Assembly (NCBI GenBank): GCA_020072655.1
Contig: JAIQGH010000014.1
Location: 1 to 42,340 of the forward strand
Direction of reading: 5' to 3'
Source: Terriglobia bacterium
GTDB taxonomy: Bacteria; Acidobacteriota; Terriglobia; UBA7540
Length of the DNA: 42,340 nucleotides
Part shown: in pieces, positions 15,242-23,497 of the stretch
Layout of the letters: each line of letters opens with the position of its first letter
Position numbering within the stretch: position 1 is the first letter of the stretch
Translations under genes and position numbers: made by a program
Notes under the pieces: model-generated
The model's input: only the letters and a program-made list of their open reading frames with translations
Databases searched by the model: none
What the model was told of the DNA's origin: nothing

Positions 15242-16232
15242 TGCAAAACGTGGATGACATCGGCGCCACCCTCCTCAAGGCCCAGGCAGGGACACCGGTG
15301 AGGGTCCGCTATGTGGCCACGGTCACTGAGGGGCCGAGGATCCGTCTGGGCAAGCTCGGCAAGGCCATCCACCGCGAGGACGGGCAGGTCATCGATGACG
15401 ACGTCGTGGAAGGCATTGTGCTCTTGCGCAAAAATGCCGAGGCTGACTCGGTCCTCGATGCTCTCCACGAAAAGGTAAGGTACCTCAACAAATACATCCT
15501 TCCGCCCGGGGTAAAACTTGTGCCGTACCTCGACCGCAGCGATCTGGTGCGATACACCACGCACACCGTCCCGCGCAATTTGGGGGCAGGCATCGCCTTG
15601 GTGGCCATCGTTCTGTTCGTCTTTCTGGGCAACCTGCGGAGCGCCTTAATCGTCGCGCTCACCATTCCCTTCTCGCTGCTTTTTGCTTCGATACTGCTCG
15701 ACCTGCGACACATCCCCGCCAATCTCCTTTCCCTCAGTGCCCTGGACTTCGGCATGGTCGTGGACGGGCGCTTGACTCGTTCAAGTGGTGTTTCCTGATT
15801 CGGATGACCCTGAGCATGGCCCCGATCGGCGGCCTCCTGGCCCTTCTGATTTCCGGCACCCGCTTCAGCGTGTCATCCGCCATCGGCTCTCTAGCCCTGT
15901 TCGGAGTTTCTGTGCAGACCGGCCTAATCATGCTGGAGTATATCAACGGCACCCGTGGGCGAGGCCGAAGCGGCGTGGAAGCAGTCCTCGAAGGATCGGT
16001 GATGGGACTGCGGCCAACCAGCATCACCATGGTGGTCGCCACACTGGGGCTCCTGCCGGCGGCGCTCTCCCACGATATCGGCTCGGACTCGCAACGGCCC
16101 TTCGCCATCGTCATCGTGGGAGGACTCATCACCGACCTGCTGTTCAGCGTCTTCCTCCTGCCAACGCTCTACGTCTGGATTGCGCGGTCCGGCGACAAGC
16201 TGCCTCCCGCCGAGACGGTTTCGGAAGATTGA
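15241..16232 (+). pseudogene. Heavy-metal RND transporter (CusA/CzcA-like), remnant with large deletions
   Basis: Two pieces of a protein normally about 1,030 aa long. Piece one (15241-about 15775) matches roughly residues 240-415: DDIGATLLKAQAGTPVRVRDVA-type porter segment, LPPGVKLVPYLDRSDLV, a membrane helix, then the TM4 motif LDFGMVVDG. Piece two (from about 15776 in another frame to 16232) matches the last 170 residues: MAPIGGLLALLISG, SLALFGVSVQTGLIMLEYINGTR, GLRPTSITMVVATLGLLP and a terminal helix. The N-terminal 240 residues and about 450 central residues are gone. Its ATG overlaps the stop of the MFP remnant (TGATG), but this overlap is itself a deletion product because neither protein is complete there. 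Confidence 0.85.
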
Positions 16233-16238
16233 GAGTCC

Positions 16239-16409
16239 CGGTAGTGTCCTGGTTTGGAACGTAGCGCCGGGCTTCGGTTCGACTTCGCCCCTCGGCTTTG
16301 CTCGGGGCCCTGAGCTTGTCGAAGGGCTCACCGCCCCGAGACTGCCGAGGGGCAGCCCGGCATTCGCCCTGATGAGTCGGGGCGCTACATTCCAATTACG
16401 ACACTACCG
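16239..16409. repeat. 171-bp element with 29-bp imperfect terminal inverted repeats
   Basis: Left arm 16239-16267 (CGGTAGTGTCCTGGTTTGGA...) and right arm 16381-16409 (...ACGACACTACCG) are imperfect reverse complements, about 25 of 29 positions. The interior is GC-rich and itself partly palindromic (gtagcgccgggc...). No ORF spans it. It resembles a MITE or long palindromic repeat and starts 7 bp after the decayed RND gene. Confidence 0.65.
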
Positions 16410-16751
16410 TCCAGTGAGCAGCGGGCGCTCATCTTGCGGAAACCTGTTCACCTACATAGGCAAGCTATGTAGGCTAAAATCTTCCTGCCAGCGGCTGGAC
16501 CGAATTCGTTGGCACGGCACTAGGCTAGAAAGACCGCTGGCGCCTGTTTCAGGCTACCTATTGTCAGTCCTGGCAATTCCCTGCTTCCCATCATCCCCAG
16601 CCTTGACGCCGGTCAACCTGGGTTCCGCAAGGATCAGGCGTTTGCCCAGGTCGGTATCCGGCATCGTCCCCCCCTCGATTCCGAGGTTTACCTTATTGTC
16701 AAAGCCTTTCCAGTGTCGCATTCTCAACCTAAATTCGTCGGGGGTGACGCC
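16410..16751. other. Intergenic region upstream of the lysozyme-like gene
   Basis: 342 bp. It holds a perfect 9-bp inverted repeat (16451-16473). A perfect sigma-54 -24 half-box (TGGCACG) lies near 16511 but without a correctly spaced GC. No convincing ORF. Confidence 0.5.
16451..16473. promoter_or_regulatory. Perfect 9-bp inverted repeat (hairpin or operator)
   Basis: CCTACATAG-GCAAG-CTATGTAGG, arms fully complementary with a 5-nt spacer, followed by an A-rich run (ctaaaatctt). It is AT-richer than its surroundings. It could be a repressor site for the downstream gene or a hairpin for an upstream transcript. Confidence 0.4.
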
Positions 16752-17372
16752 ATGGAAGGTGACGACGGCTGCGGGCAAGAAGATGACGACCGGCGACTGA
16801 TGCGGCGTATCTATTACCTGTGGGATGAGGCCATCCGGGACGCCTGCCGCTGGTCCTCGGTCCCGGCGGAATTCCTCGCCACGCTGATTGCCAACGAATC
16901 CGGCGGCGAACCTGGCCGGACGCAATTCCAACCTCAACTCTATCGAGGCCTGCTGGCCGTCCGGAGTGGCGAGCGGTTGCACTATGCGACGGTCACGCGA
17001 GAGGACCTCCGGGTGGTAAAGGACGAACAGCTCATGGAGTACGCTGCCACCTATGGGCTGACACAAATCATGGGCTGCCAAGTCCTGCGCGACCGCGTCT
17101 CACCCCACCGCCTGCTCGAACCCGAGTTGAATCTCCGCAAGTCGCTTCAGTTGCTGGCTATCTTCGCCGAGTATTGCCAGCTAGATTTAGGTACGGAGTT
17201 CGAGGAATTGCTGCGCTGCTGGAACACCGGGCGGCCCGACGGCGTCACCGCGGATCCCGAATACGTTCAAAACGGGCTGCGGCGGATGGCCATCTATCGG
17301 GAGTTCAGTCGCCCCATGGCGGCCACCACACGAGCGGAGCTTGCGGCCCCCGTCCCGGCCGCCGTGCCTTAG
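16752..17372 (+). CDS. Lysozyme-like / lytic transglycosylase-related protein
   Basis: 206 aa from ATG 16752 (GGGGTGA about six bases upstream). The core resembles an SLT/lysozyme-like fold: helix with VPAEFLATLIANESGGEPG (catalytic-type Glu in NESGG), then YAATYGLTQIMG, equivalent to the conserved GLMQIM-type motif, then RCWNTGRPDGV and DPEYVQNGLRRMAIY, matching the late N-x-G...Y motifs. No signal peptide or membrane helix is visible, so if it cleaves peptidoglycan its export is unexplained; phage-like lysozymes often lack one. The Pro/Ala-rich C-terminus (AAPVPAAVP) is low complexity. It stands alone between the efflux remnant and the regulators. Confidence 0.65.
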   Translation: MEGDDGCGQEDDDRRLMRRIYYLWDEAIRDACRWSSVPAEFLATLIANESGGEPGRTQFQPQLYRGLLAVRSGERLHYATVTREDLRVVKDEQLMEYAATYGLTQIMGCQVLRDRVSPHRLLEPELNLRKSLQLLAIFAEYCQLDLGTEFEELLRCWNTGRPDGVTADPEYVQNGLRRMAIYREFSRPMAATTRAELAAPVPAAVP

Positions 17373-17547
17373 GAAGCCCCCCTGCCGCCTCCGGTACTCC
17401 CCTGCCTCAACGCCGGGCAACGCCGGCTTGCCGTGTGCCATGACGCTTCGCCAGTTTCAGCCAAGGGCAGGCGCACGGATCGTGGACCGCTGTCTCAAAA
17501 TACCTTGGATAACGGGGTAGCGAGGGGTCAGAACGAACCGCGGCTGA

Positions 17548-18708
17548 TCAGTCGGAGGTCTCGCTGGGAGCCTCGGTGAGTCCGTCGATGCCGTATTGGC
17601 GAATCTTATACTGCAAAGCCCGCAGGCTGATCTTGAGCACCTTCGCGGCTTCCTTCCGGGAACCCCGGGTTTGCTCGAGTGCCCGGATGATCGCCTCGGT
17701 CTCGGCTTCCTGCTTGACAGCTCGCACCAGCGATTTCAAGCCGCCGCTGTGGGGGAGGGCTGGCCGCCGGGCCGCCGGCTCGCGAAGGATCTGGTCGTTG
17801 GATTTCGAATCGAGCATAGTCAGCACCTGATCTTCATCGCCCAGGATGAGGTAGCGCTTCACAACGTTTTCCAGTTCCCGCACGTTTCCCGGCCAGAGGT
17901 AACGCAGACAAACATCCAGCATTTTTGTGGAAACGTGAAAACGCGGACGACCGTAAAGATCGGCCCAGGTCGTGGCGAAGTAGTTCAGGAGTACCGGGAT
18001 GTCTTCCTTGCGGTCACGCAAGGGCGGCAGGTGAATCGTGAAAGCACTCAAGCGATAGTAGAGGTCGGCGCGGAACTTCCGAGTTTCGATAGCCTGGTGA
18101 ATATCAACGTTCGTGGCGGCCAGGACTCGCACATCAACTTTGGCCGAGGTGTTGCTGCCCAGGCGGGAGAATTCCCCGTCCTGGAGGACATGCAAGAGTT
18201 TCGCCTGCGGAGGAATGGGCATTTCCGCGATTTCATCCAGCATAATCGTCCCGCGGTGGCAGACCTCAAACTTTCCTGGCTTGGCCTGGCGAGCCCCGGT
18301 GAAAGCACCGGCTTCGTATCCGAAAAGCTCGCTTTCCAGTAATTCGACGGGAAGCGCCGCGCAGTTTACCTTCATGAAGGTTCGATGCGAGCGCGCGGAC
18401 TGCTTGTGGATCAGCCGGGCAATCACTTCCTTGCCTGTCCCGCTTTCCCCCAGCAAGAGGACCGGAACATCAATATTGGCGACCAGGTCTACCTGCTTGC
18501 GAACTTCCAACATCGCGGGACTAGCCGCGACATAAGACCAATTGTCGCCCAGCCTTTTGACCTCCCGCGCGGAGGGAGGAGGTGATGCGGCGGGAAGGCC
18601 GGACTCCTTCAGGGCCGGCACCGAGGCGTCGTCCTCCGCCGCTGGGGTAACTGACCGCTCATAAACCGCCGACAGGGGAATAGCATGGTTCAAACCGACC
18701 TCCGTCAA
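17548..18708 (-). CDS. Sigma-54-dependent transcriptional activator without receiver domain
   Basis: 386-aa bacterial enhancer-binding protein. N-terminal 50 residues are short and Pro/Ala-rich with no receiver, PAS or GAF domain. The AAA+ domain has Walker A GESGTGKE (87-94), the sigma-54-contacting loop GAFTGA (134-139), Walker B MLDEIAEMP and the sensor/arginine-finger region FRADLYYRLSAF. A FIS-type helix-turn-helix ends the protein (SRKEAAKVLKISLRALQYKIRQYGI). Lacking a regulatory domain, it is probably controlled by expression level or a partner. The exopolysaccharide locus starts 3.4 kb away and is a plausible target, as similar activators often sit beside such loci; this is inference. 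Palindromic repeats lie upstream at 18865-18919. Confidence 0.92.
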   Translation of the reverse strand: MTEVGLNHAIPLSAVYERSVTPAAEDDASVPALKESGLPAASPPPSAREVKRLGDNWSYVAASPAMLEVRKQVDLVANIDVPVLLLGESGTGKEVIARLIHKQSARSHRTFMKVNCAALPVELLESELFGYEAGAFTGARQAKPGKFEVCHRGTIMLDEIAEMPIPPQAKLLHVLQDGEFSRLGSNTSAKVDVRVLAATNVDIHQAIETRKFRADLYYRLSAFTIHLPPLRDRKEDIPVLLNYFATTWADLYGRPRFHVSTKMLDVCLRYLWPGNVRELENVVKRYLILGDEDQVLTMLDSKSNDQILREPAARRPALPHSGGLKSLVRAVKQEAETEAIIRALEQTRGSRKEAAKVLKISLRALQYKIRQYGIDGLTEAPSETSD

Positions 18709-18864
18709 CTCTCCAGCTCACCCTGGACAAGATGTTTCACTAGCTTACACTGGGGATCGGCGCGGCGCTATCCGGTGAAACCCTGATTTGAGGCGGGAAA
18801 TGCCCCCGATTGATGGCTGGTTACCCATTGGCGGACAGCTGAGGAATCTCGCGCGACGTAGGTA

Positions 18865-18919
18865 CGACTTTATGTCGACAGCAGCGGCGACTTTATGTCG
18901 CCATAAGTGAGGTGGCGAC
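18865..18919. promoter_or_regulatory. Repeated palindromic operator-like sites
   Basis: Two identical 13-mers CGACTTTATGTCG (18865-18877 and 18888-18900), each a CGAC/GTCG palindrome, spaced 23 bp start to start, about two helical turns. A further GTCGCC...GGCGAC inverted repeat spans 18897-18919. They lie 157-211 bp upstream of the sigma-54 activator start, on its promoter side, and just past the response-regulator stop. Confidence 0.4.
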
Positions 18920-18965
18920 ATGAAGGCCCTTCTACAGGAGAGAGTGGCGCGGCGTGAAGCCGCCT

Positions 18966-19598
18966 CTACGCTTCGATCCAACCCCGGCGGATGGCATAGC
19001 GGACAAGCCCGGCGATCCCATGCGTGCCGAGCTTGCTCATAATGTTGGTCCGGTGGGAATCCGCGGTTTTGACACTGATCTCCAAGACGGAAGCAATTTC
19101 CTTGGTTGTCTTCCCTTCGGCGATGAGTTGCAGGACTTCGCGCTCGCGAGGGGTAAGGGGGTCGGGCGCGCCGGTCCTTCTCTCCAGGTAGGCCCGCACA
19201 ATGGCGCGGGAAATCTTGGAGCTCAGGTAGGTTGCCCCTGCGCAGACTTCTTTGAGGGCGCGGACCAGGTCCGAGGCCGCTTCGGTTTTCACAACATATC
19301 CGGTGACGCCGGCCTGCAGGGCATCCAAAACATACTGCTCTTCCGTATGCATGGTGAGAAGGATTACTTTCATCCTGGGGAGCTCGCGGAGGATTTCCCG
19401 CGCCGCGTTCGTCCCGTTAATGAGAGGCATGCCCAGATCCAGGACCGCCACGTCCGGGTGAAGCTCTTTGGCCAGACGAATAGCCTCGTAACCGTCCGCC
19501 GCCTCTCCCACCACGTTGAAGCCTTCCTGTTGGAGCAAGGACTTGATGCCTTGCCGGACGATCTGATGGTCATCAGCCAGAATGATTCGGAGTGGCAT
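18966..19598 (-). CDS. NarL/FixJ-family response regulator
   Basis: 210 aa. Receiver domain with acidic pocket Asp9/Asp10 (ILADDHQ), phospho-acceptor Asp54 (AVLDLGMP) and Lys104 (YVVKTEA). LuxR-type helix-turn-helix at about 145-205 (LTPREREVLQLIAEG, then KEIASVLEISVKTADSHRTNI). It binds DNA on phosphorylation by the partner kinase encoded just upstream: its ATG overlaps the kinase 3' end by 26 bp, so the pair is translationally coupled. Targets not deducible. Confidence 0.95.
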   Translation of the reverse strand: MPLRIILADDHQIVRQGIKSLLQQEGFNVVGEAADGYEAIRLAKELHPDVAVLDLGMPLINGTNAAREILRELPRMKVILLTMHTEEQYVLDALQAGVTGYVVKTEAASDLVRALKEVCAGATYLSSKISRAIVRAYLERRTGAPDPLTPREREVLQLIAEGKTTKEIASVLEISVKTADSHRTNIMSKLGTHGIAGLVRYAIRRGWIEA

Positions 19599-21264
19599 CT
19601 TGTTTCTCTACAGGAATGGTAATCCGCAGCTCGGTCCCGCGACCAGGGCTGGAATGAACTCCAAACGTCCCGCCCAAAGCATCGAGCCGGTCCCGAATGC
19701 CGGTCAGGCCAAGGCCGCGCTCGCCCCTCCGGCCCAGGACTCCGGACACGTCGAAGCCGACCCCGTCGTCTTTGATCCAGCAGCGAAGCAGATTGCCCTC
19801 GCTCAGAAGCTTGACGTTAACGCGCTTCGCCTGGGCGTGGCGAGCGACATTCGTCAGGGCCGCCTGGACTACACGGTAGATGACTACCTCGACGGGTGGG
19901 GGAACCCGCACGTCCCTCGCACATTCTACACCAACCACCAGCCCCGTTCTCCTCGAAACGCTTTGCGCAAGAAATTCCAGGGCCGGGACGAGTCCCAAAT
20001 CGTCCAAGATCGTCGGGCGCAGCTCGTGGGAAAACTGCCGCAGTTGTTCCTCAATCTGATCGAGGAGTTGCTTGACGTTCTGCAGACCCTTCCGCGCCTC
20101 GGGGGACATATCCCCGGCGAGCTCTCCCAAGGCAATGTGGACCGAGGCGAGAAGCTGCCCCGACTCGTCGTGGAGCGCGTTGGCAATTCTCTTGGCTTGC
20201 TCCTCCAAGGCTTCATTCATCCGTTGGATCGCCTCTTCGGCTCGCTTCTGTTCCGTAACGTCGCGGATGGCGGCCAGGACGAGCGTGCCCCCTTCGGCTT
20301 CCAAGGGGCTGAGACTGATTTCGACCGGGAATTCATCGCCTCCCCTGCGCAGGCCAATCAGCGCCAAGCCCGTCCCCATGGGCCGCACGCGGACCTCAGC
20401 AAAGAACTTCTCACACTGCGCCTTATGGCGTTCCCGGAAACGTTCCGGCACAAGGATTTCTAGCCCCTTTCCCAGTAACTCCTCGCGCTGGTATCCGAAA
20501 AGCCTCTCTGCCTGTGCGTTGACTAAGATCATTCTTGTCTGCCGGTCGATCACCACCATGCCATCGGGCGCCGCTTCCAAAAGATCCCGGAATATCCGCG
20601 CCGCACGCGCGCGCTCCGTGATATCACGGGCGATGCCCTGGACCCCGATGGGCTGTCCCTCCTGATAGATGAGCCGCGTGCTGAGATCCAACGTGACCCG
20701 TCGGCCATCTTTGGTAATAATCTCCGCCTCGTAGATGGTCGGCTCCCCGCTGCGGATTTTCCGGCTCAGCATTCGCTCCACGAGTTCCACAAACTCCGGA
20801 GCGAAAAGCCGTCGGAAACTCATCCCACAAAGCTCATCGCGCGGGTAGCCGGTGATTTCCTCGCCGGCCCGATTGATGGAGGTGAAAATTCCTTGGAGAT
20901 TAGCCGTGAAGACGATGTCGTTGGCGTTCTCCAGAAGCCCGCGATAGCGTTCTTCGCTGGCCCGCAGCGCGGCATTGGCTTCGCGGAAAGAGCGATGAGT
21001 CATCTCGAACGGGGAGAGGCTCTCGGCAAAGAAAGTCGCCGCCGCGCTGGCCAGCGTGGCGATGTCCTTCTCTTTGGTGCGGGATAGCATCTCCGCCAAG
21101 ATCTCCTGGTAGATCGCCGTGATATCCAGGACGCCTAAACCGCCGTCGATGGCTCTGCGGCCCAGTTCATAGGCTCGCTGGAGGGCGGGCTCCCCGTCGC
21201 CCTCCAGGTAGGCCTGGAAAGCGGACGCGTATTCGTCGTGCAGTCGGGAGGAGCTTTCAGTCAC
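19573..21264 (-). CDS. PAS-domain histidine kinase (NarX/DegS type) with RsbU-like N-terminal domain
   Basis: 563-aa soluble sensor kinase without membrane segments. The N-terminal ~90 residues resemble the RsbU/KaiA-like N-terminal four-helix domain (LHDEYASAFQAYLEGDGE, DITAIYQEIL). Two PAS domains follow (about 105-218 and 225-338, each ending in a D-I/V-T-E-x-x motif), a short coiled coil, then HisKA_3 with phospho-acceptor His365 (RIANALHDESGQLL) and an HATPase domain with DDGVGFD and the G-rich GLGLTGIRDRL. It should autophosphorylate and pass phosphate to the overlapping NarL-type regulator. The RsbU-like module suggests a protein-protein stress input, which is inference. The start ATG 21264 lies 377 bp downstream of a sigma-54-like promoter. 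Confidence 0.93.
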   Translation of the reverse strand: MTESSSRLHDEYASAFQAYLEGDGEPALQRAYELGRRAIDGGLGVLDITAIYQEILAEMLSRTKEKDIATLASAAATFFAESLSPFEMTHRSFREANAALRASEERYRGLLENANDIVFTANLQGIFTSINRAGEEITGYPRDELCGMSFRRLFAPEFVELVERMLSRKIRSGEPTIYEAEIITKDGRRVTLDLSTRLIYQEGQPIGVQGIARDITERARAARIFRDLLEAAPDGMVVIDRQTRMILVNAQAERLFGYQREELLGKGLEILVPERFRERHKAQCEKFFAEVRVRPMGTGLALIGLRRGGDEFPVEISLSPLEAEGGTLVLAAIRDVTEQKRAEEAIQRMNEALEEQAKRIANALHDESGQLLASVHIALGELAGDMSPEARKGLQNVKQLLDQIEEQLRQFSHELRPTILDDLGLVPALEFLAQSVSRRTGLVVGVECARDVRVPPPVEVVIYRVVQAALTNVARHAQAKRVNVKLLSEGNLLRCWIKDDGVGFDVSGVLGRRGERGLGLTGIRDRLDALGGTFGVHSSPGRGTELRITIPVEKQDATPNHSG

Positions 21265-21404
21265 GGCGAATATCCTTAATAGAAGACACCCCAGAAGGCA
21301 ACGTCAACGGGCGTTCCTGGCGCGACTGTGTCCATGGTGAGCCCGGGCAACGCTCACGCCCCGCCGGGATCAGGCTCGATAGCCACGATGCTTTCCTGGC
21401 GACG

Positions 21405-21425
21405 CAGGCGAATTATATTCGCCTG
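21405..21425. promoter_or_regulatory. Perfect 21-bp palindrome
   Basis: CAGGCGAAT-TAT-ATTCGCCTG, arms of 9 bp with a 3-bp centre. It lies 141 bp upstream of the histidine kinase start, between it and the sigma-54-like promoter, a position suited to a dimeric regulator. Confidence 0.45.
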
Positions 21426-21655
21426 ATCGCGGAGTCTTCGCGTCTCGAACGTGTTCAGCGGGACCCTGGACGCCTTGTGAAATTATAACTCCGCCAGAGC
21501 GAAACTCGCCTCCTTTCTTTTCTTTACCACCTCACCTTCAAATGTGCCGCCCGTGACCGCAAAATCCGGACAGGCCGACTGGCTAGCGGACCCCCTTCGG
21601 TCGTCAGTCCCCGAGTCTTTTGGTCGAACATGGGCCCCTGTAGTTGCTGCGGGTG

Positions 21656-21671
21656 AGCACTCTGCCTGCCA
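21656..21671 (-). promoter_or_regulatory. Sigma-54-like -24/-12 promoter, facing the histidine kinase gene
   Basis: Minus strand reads TGGCAGG-CAGA-GTGCT against the consensus TGGCACG-N4-TTGCW: the GG and GC are exactly 10 bp apart and 10 of 12 defined positions agree. The transcript would start near 21645 and leave a leader of about 380 nt before the kinase ATG. The nearby sigma-54 activator gene makes it plausible. Confidence 0.35.
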
Positions 21672-22085
21672 AAGGCACGGCTGGCAAGCCCCGCATGATT
21701 TTCGCGCCAGCCCACCCGCTTCGGGCGCCATACGCAGCAACGGAAGTCTCTCCTGCGACCGTCAGCCGCGAAAAAATTTGCACGGAGCGCGAATCCCCTT
21801 GCGCGAGGCCGGGAATTTGACCCGCCTCAATTTCTTCTCGACGTCCTTCGCGGCACTCATTCCATAAGACCGAAGCTGTTGATGCGCTTAGAGATAACCT
21901 CGCGACCCGGGGTGATCGGATGTCTTGCAGCGGGAAAAAGAAACCGGCGGTGGTTGGAGAACTACGTGCTACTCCCCTAGCCGATGAGATAGTGCTCGAT
22001 GTTCGACAGCGGTGTTCGGCTTTTCTGATCCACCTCTGAAAACAGGGCTTTGGTCAACTCTTCTCGCGCAACTAAGGAGTGCTTG

Positions 22086-22727
22086 ATGGATGAAATAATC
22101 CCGTCGGCGCGCACGCCGGGCGACGGCGAAACGATGCGGGGACCGGCGCAGAACCGGTCGACGGACATCGCAGATTCCGAATCTACCTGGCACGCCCTCT
22201 ACACGCGGCACCAACACGAAAAGGTCATTGCTCACCTTCTGGCACACAAAGGGTTTGAGGTTTTCCTTCCTCTCTATACCTCCAGCCGTCGCTGGAGGGA
22301 CCGGACCAAAACGCTTTCCTTGCCGCTGATCCCTTGTTACGTGTTCTTTCGCGGCGGACTCGACCGTCGACTAGACCTCATGAGTACGCCGGGTGTTCAC
22401 TCCTTGGTGCGGAGCGGGGACGAAATCGCGGTCATTCCTGAAGCGGAAATTCAGGCTGTCCGCCAAATCGTCGAGAGCCGCGTTCCGGCTGAACCCCACC
22501 CCTTCCTGAAGTGCGGTGATCGCGTCAGGGTCAAAGCCGGCCCCTTGGAAGGAGTCGAGGGCATATTGCTCCGCAAGAAGGATCAATTTCGGCTGGTCCT
22601 TACAGTGGAAGCGCTCCACCGAAGTATTTCCGTCGAGCTCGACGCAACGGCGGTCGACCCCCTGAACAGCCCACCGGTGCGGGCGGAGCAGCCAATGCAG
22701 ATTAGTTCACCAGCCTATGCCTTGTGA
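22086..22727 (+). CDS. NusG-like transcription antiterminator (UpxY/RfaH/LoaP type)
   Basis: 213 aa. After about 35 variable residues comes the NGN domain (WHALYTRHQHEKVIAHLL, then GFEVFLPLYTSSRRWRDR and LPLIPCYVFFRG), and a C-terminal KOW-type domain (CGDRVRVKAGPLEGVEGILL). Specialised NusG paralogues encoded as first gene of a polysaccharide locus bind RNA polymerase and let it read through the long operon; the position here, ahead of about 20 kb of co-oriented genes, fits. Start ATG 22086 has AAGGAG six bases upstream; an upstream start at 22050 is less likely. The 770-nt untranslated stretch after it is the natural place for the loading signal. Confidence 0.9.
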   Translation: MDEIIPSARTPGDGETMRGPAQNRSTDIADSESTWHALYTRHQHEKVIAHLLAHKGFEVFLPLYTSSRRWRDRTKTLSLPLIPCYVFFRGGLDRRLDLMSTPGVHSLVRSGDEIAVIPEAEIQAVRQIVESRVPAEPHPFLKCGDRVRVKAGPLEGVEGILLRKKDQFRLVLTVEALHRSISVELDATAVDPLNSPPVRAEQPMQISSPAYAL

Positions 22728-23497
22728 CACGGGTCATTTTCGGCCAGAGCTACTGAGTCCAGCCTTCGGAGACTCCGTATTGCTTATCCAGCTAACTCTC
22801 AAAAACTTTTCGTGCCCACGCAAAAGTTTGCGTGTCCAACGGGATGCCACCAGACTGGGGACGGCCTCGGGGAGAACGCTCGAGACTCCCCACGCCAGGC
22901 GGGAAGTCATTGAAAGGGCAGCGAAGAATCGCGCCGTTGGCGCGCGAACCCGCCGTTCCGTTGAAGCTTCCACAGAAACGCGAGTTTGGTATCCCGCATG
23001 CACTACGACCAGTCGGGCTGAATCACCAGAGTACGCATTACAAATTCTGGACGCCAATATGCACCATCTGAGTATTCGACTGTTCGAGCTTCTCCTCAAG
23101 GAAAAGGTCGTCGCCTTCTCACTGCGAAGGCAAGAAGCGCCAGGAGCAATGGCAGACGCGGGAACAACAATTATCCTTGTCATTATTTGCGGTGGATCAA
23201 GAAACGCAGCAGGTAAGGTCGGACCGACCTACGCGTCACAAGTGGCCTCGGGAAGATGCTTCCTTTTGAGTGTCCACGTTACGTCTCGCGGTCGGGCCGT
23301 TATTTCCCTGGATGCCTTGCCGGGAGTCGATGCCGTCGGGACTGAGCCGTGCCGGATGGCAGACGCGACAGCGCTACCCGCAGAGATGCCGGTGGCGATG
23401 GTCCCCGTTGGCTTCCTGGCGTGTGCTACGGCATGACGCATCGGGAGAAGCAAGATCCGATTGCGGGCATGACCACTCTGAGATGTTGGAGCGACCA
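22728..23497. other. 770-nt untranslated leader between antiterminator and wza-like gene
   Basis: No supported ORF on either strand; the open frames have atypical composition and no motif. Contents noted: a perfect 8-bp-arm hairpin (22817-22834), a degenerate copy of a common genomic repeat (about 22909-22936), and a loose TGG-N9-TGCA sigma-54-like match at 22987-23002. Probable site of promoter, antiterminator loading or terminators that the UpxY-like protein overrides. Confidence 0.5.
22817..22834. promoter_or_regulatory. Perfect hairpin CACGCAAA-AG-TTTGCGTG
   Basis: Fully complementary 8-bp arms around AG, 90 bp after the antiterminator stop. A similar half (aaaacttttcgtg) precedes it. 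It could be a hairpin exposed on the non-template strand for NusG-paralogue recruitment, or an operator. Confidence 0.35.

Larger units (their letters stand above)
21265..22085. other. Long divergent regulatory region between the two-component pair and the polysaccharide locus
   Basis: 821 bp with no supported gene. It contains a perfect 9-bp-arm palindrome (21405-21425), a sigma-54-like promoter pointing at the kinase (21656-21671), and GC-rich potential hairpins around 21640-21730. Promoters for the antiterminator gene must lie at its right side; a weak GG-N10-GC match sits at 21955-21970. Confidence 0.6.

Noticed and set aside
16511-16526. Perfect sigma-54 -24 box (TGGCACG) upstream of the lysozyme-like gene
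   Set aside because: The GC that should follow at 10 bp is 11 bp away, a spacing that sigma-54 promoters rarely tolerate.
21640-21730. GC-rich hairpin region considered as a riboswitch (cyclic-di-GMP or cobalamin type)
   Set aside because: None of the conserved motif words of those riboswitches could be lined up on either strand.
21955-21970. GG-N10-GC sigma-54-like match upstream of the antiterminator gene
   Set aside because: Only the GG and TGCT parts agree; too weak to call in a GC-rich region.
22987-23002. TGG-N9-TGCA sigma-54-like match in the 770-nt leader
   Set aside because: Spacing is right, but only about 8 of 12 positions agree and no independent support exists.
22734-23183. 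149-codon minus-strand ORF in the leader after the antiterminator
   Set aside because: Contains RFFAALSMTS, a typical false translation of a common dispersed nucleotide repeat; no family match.
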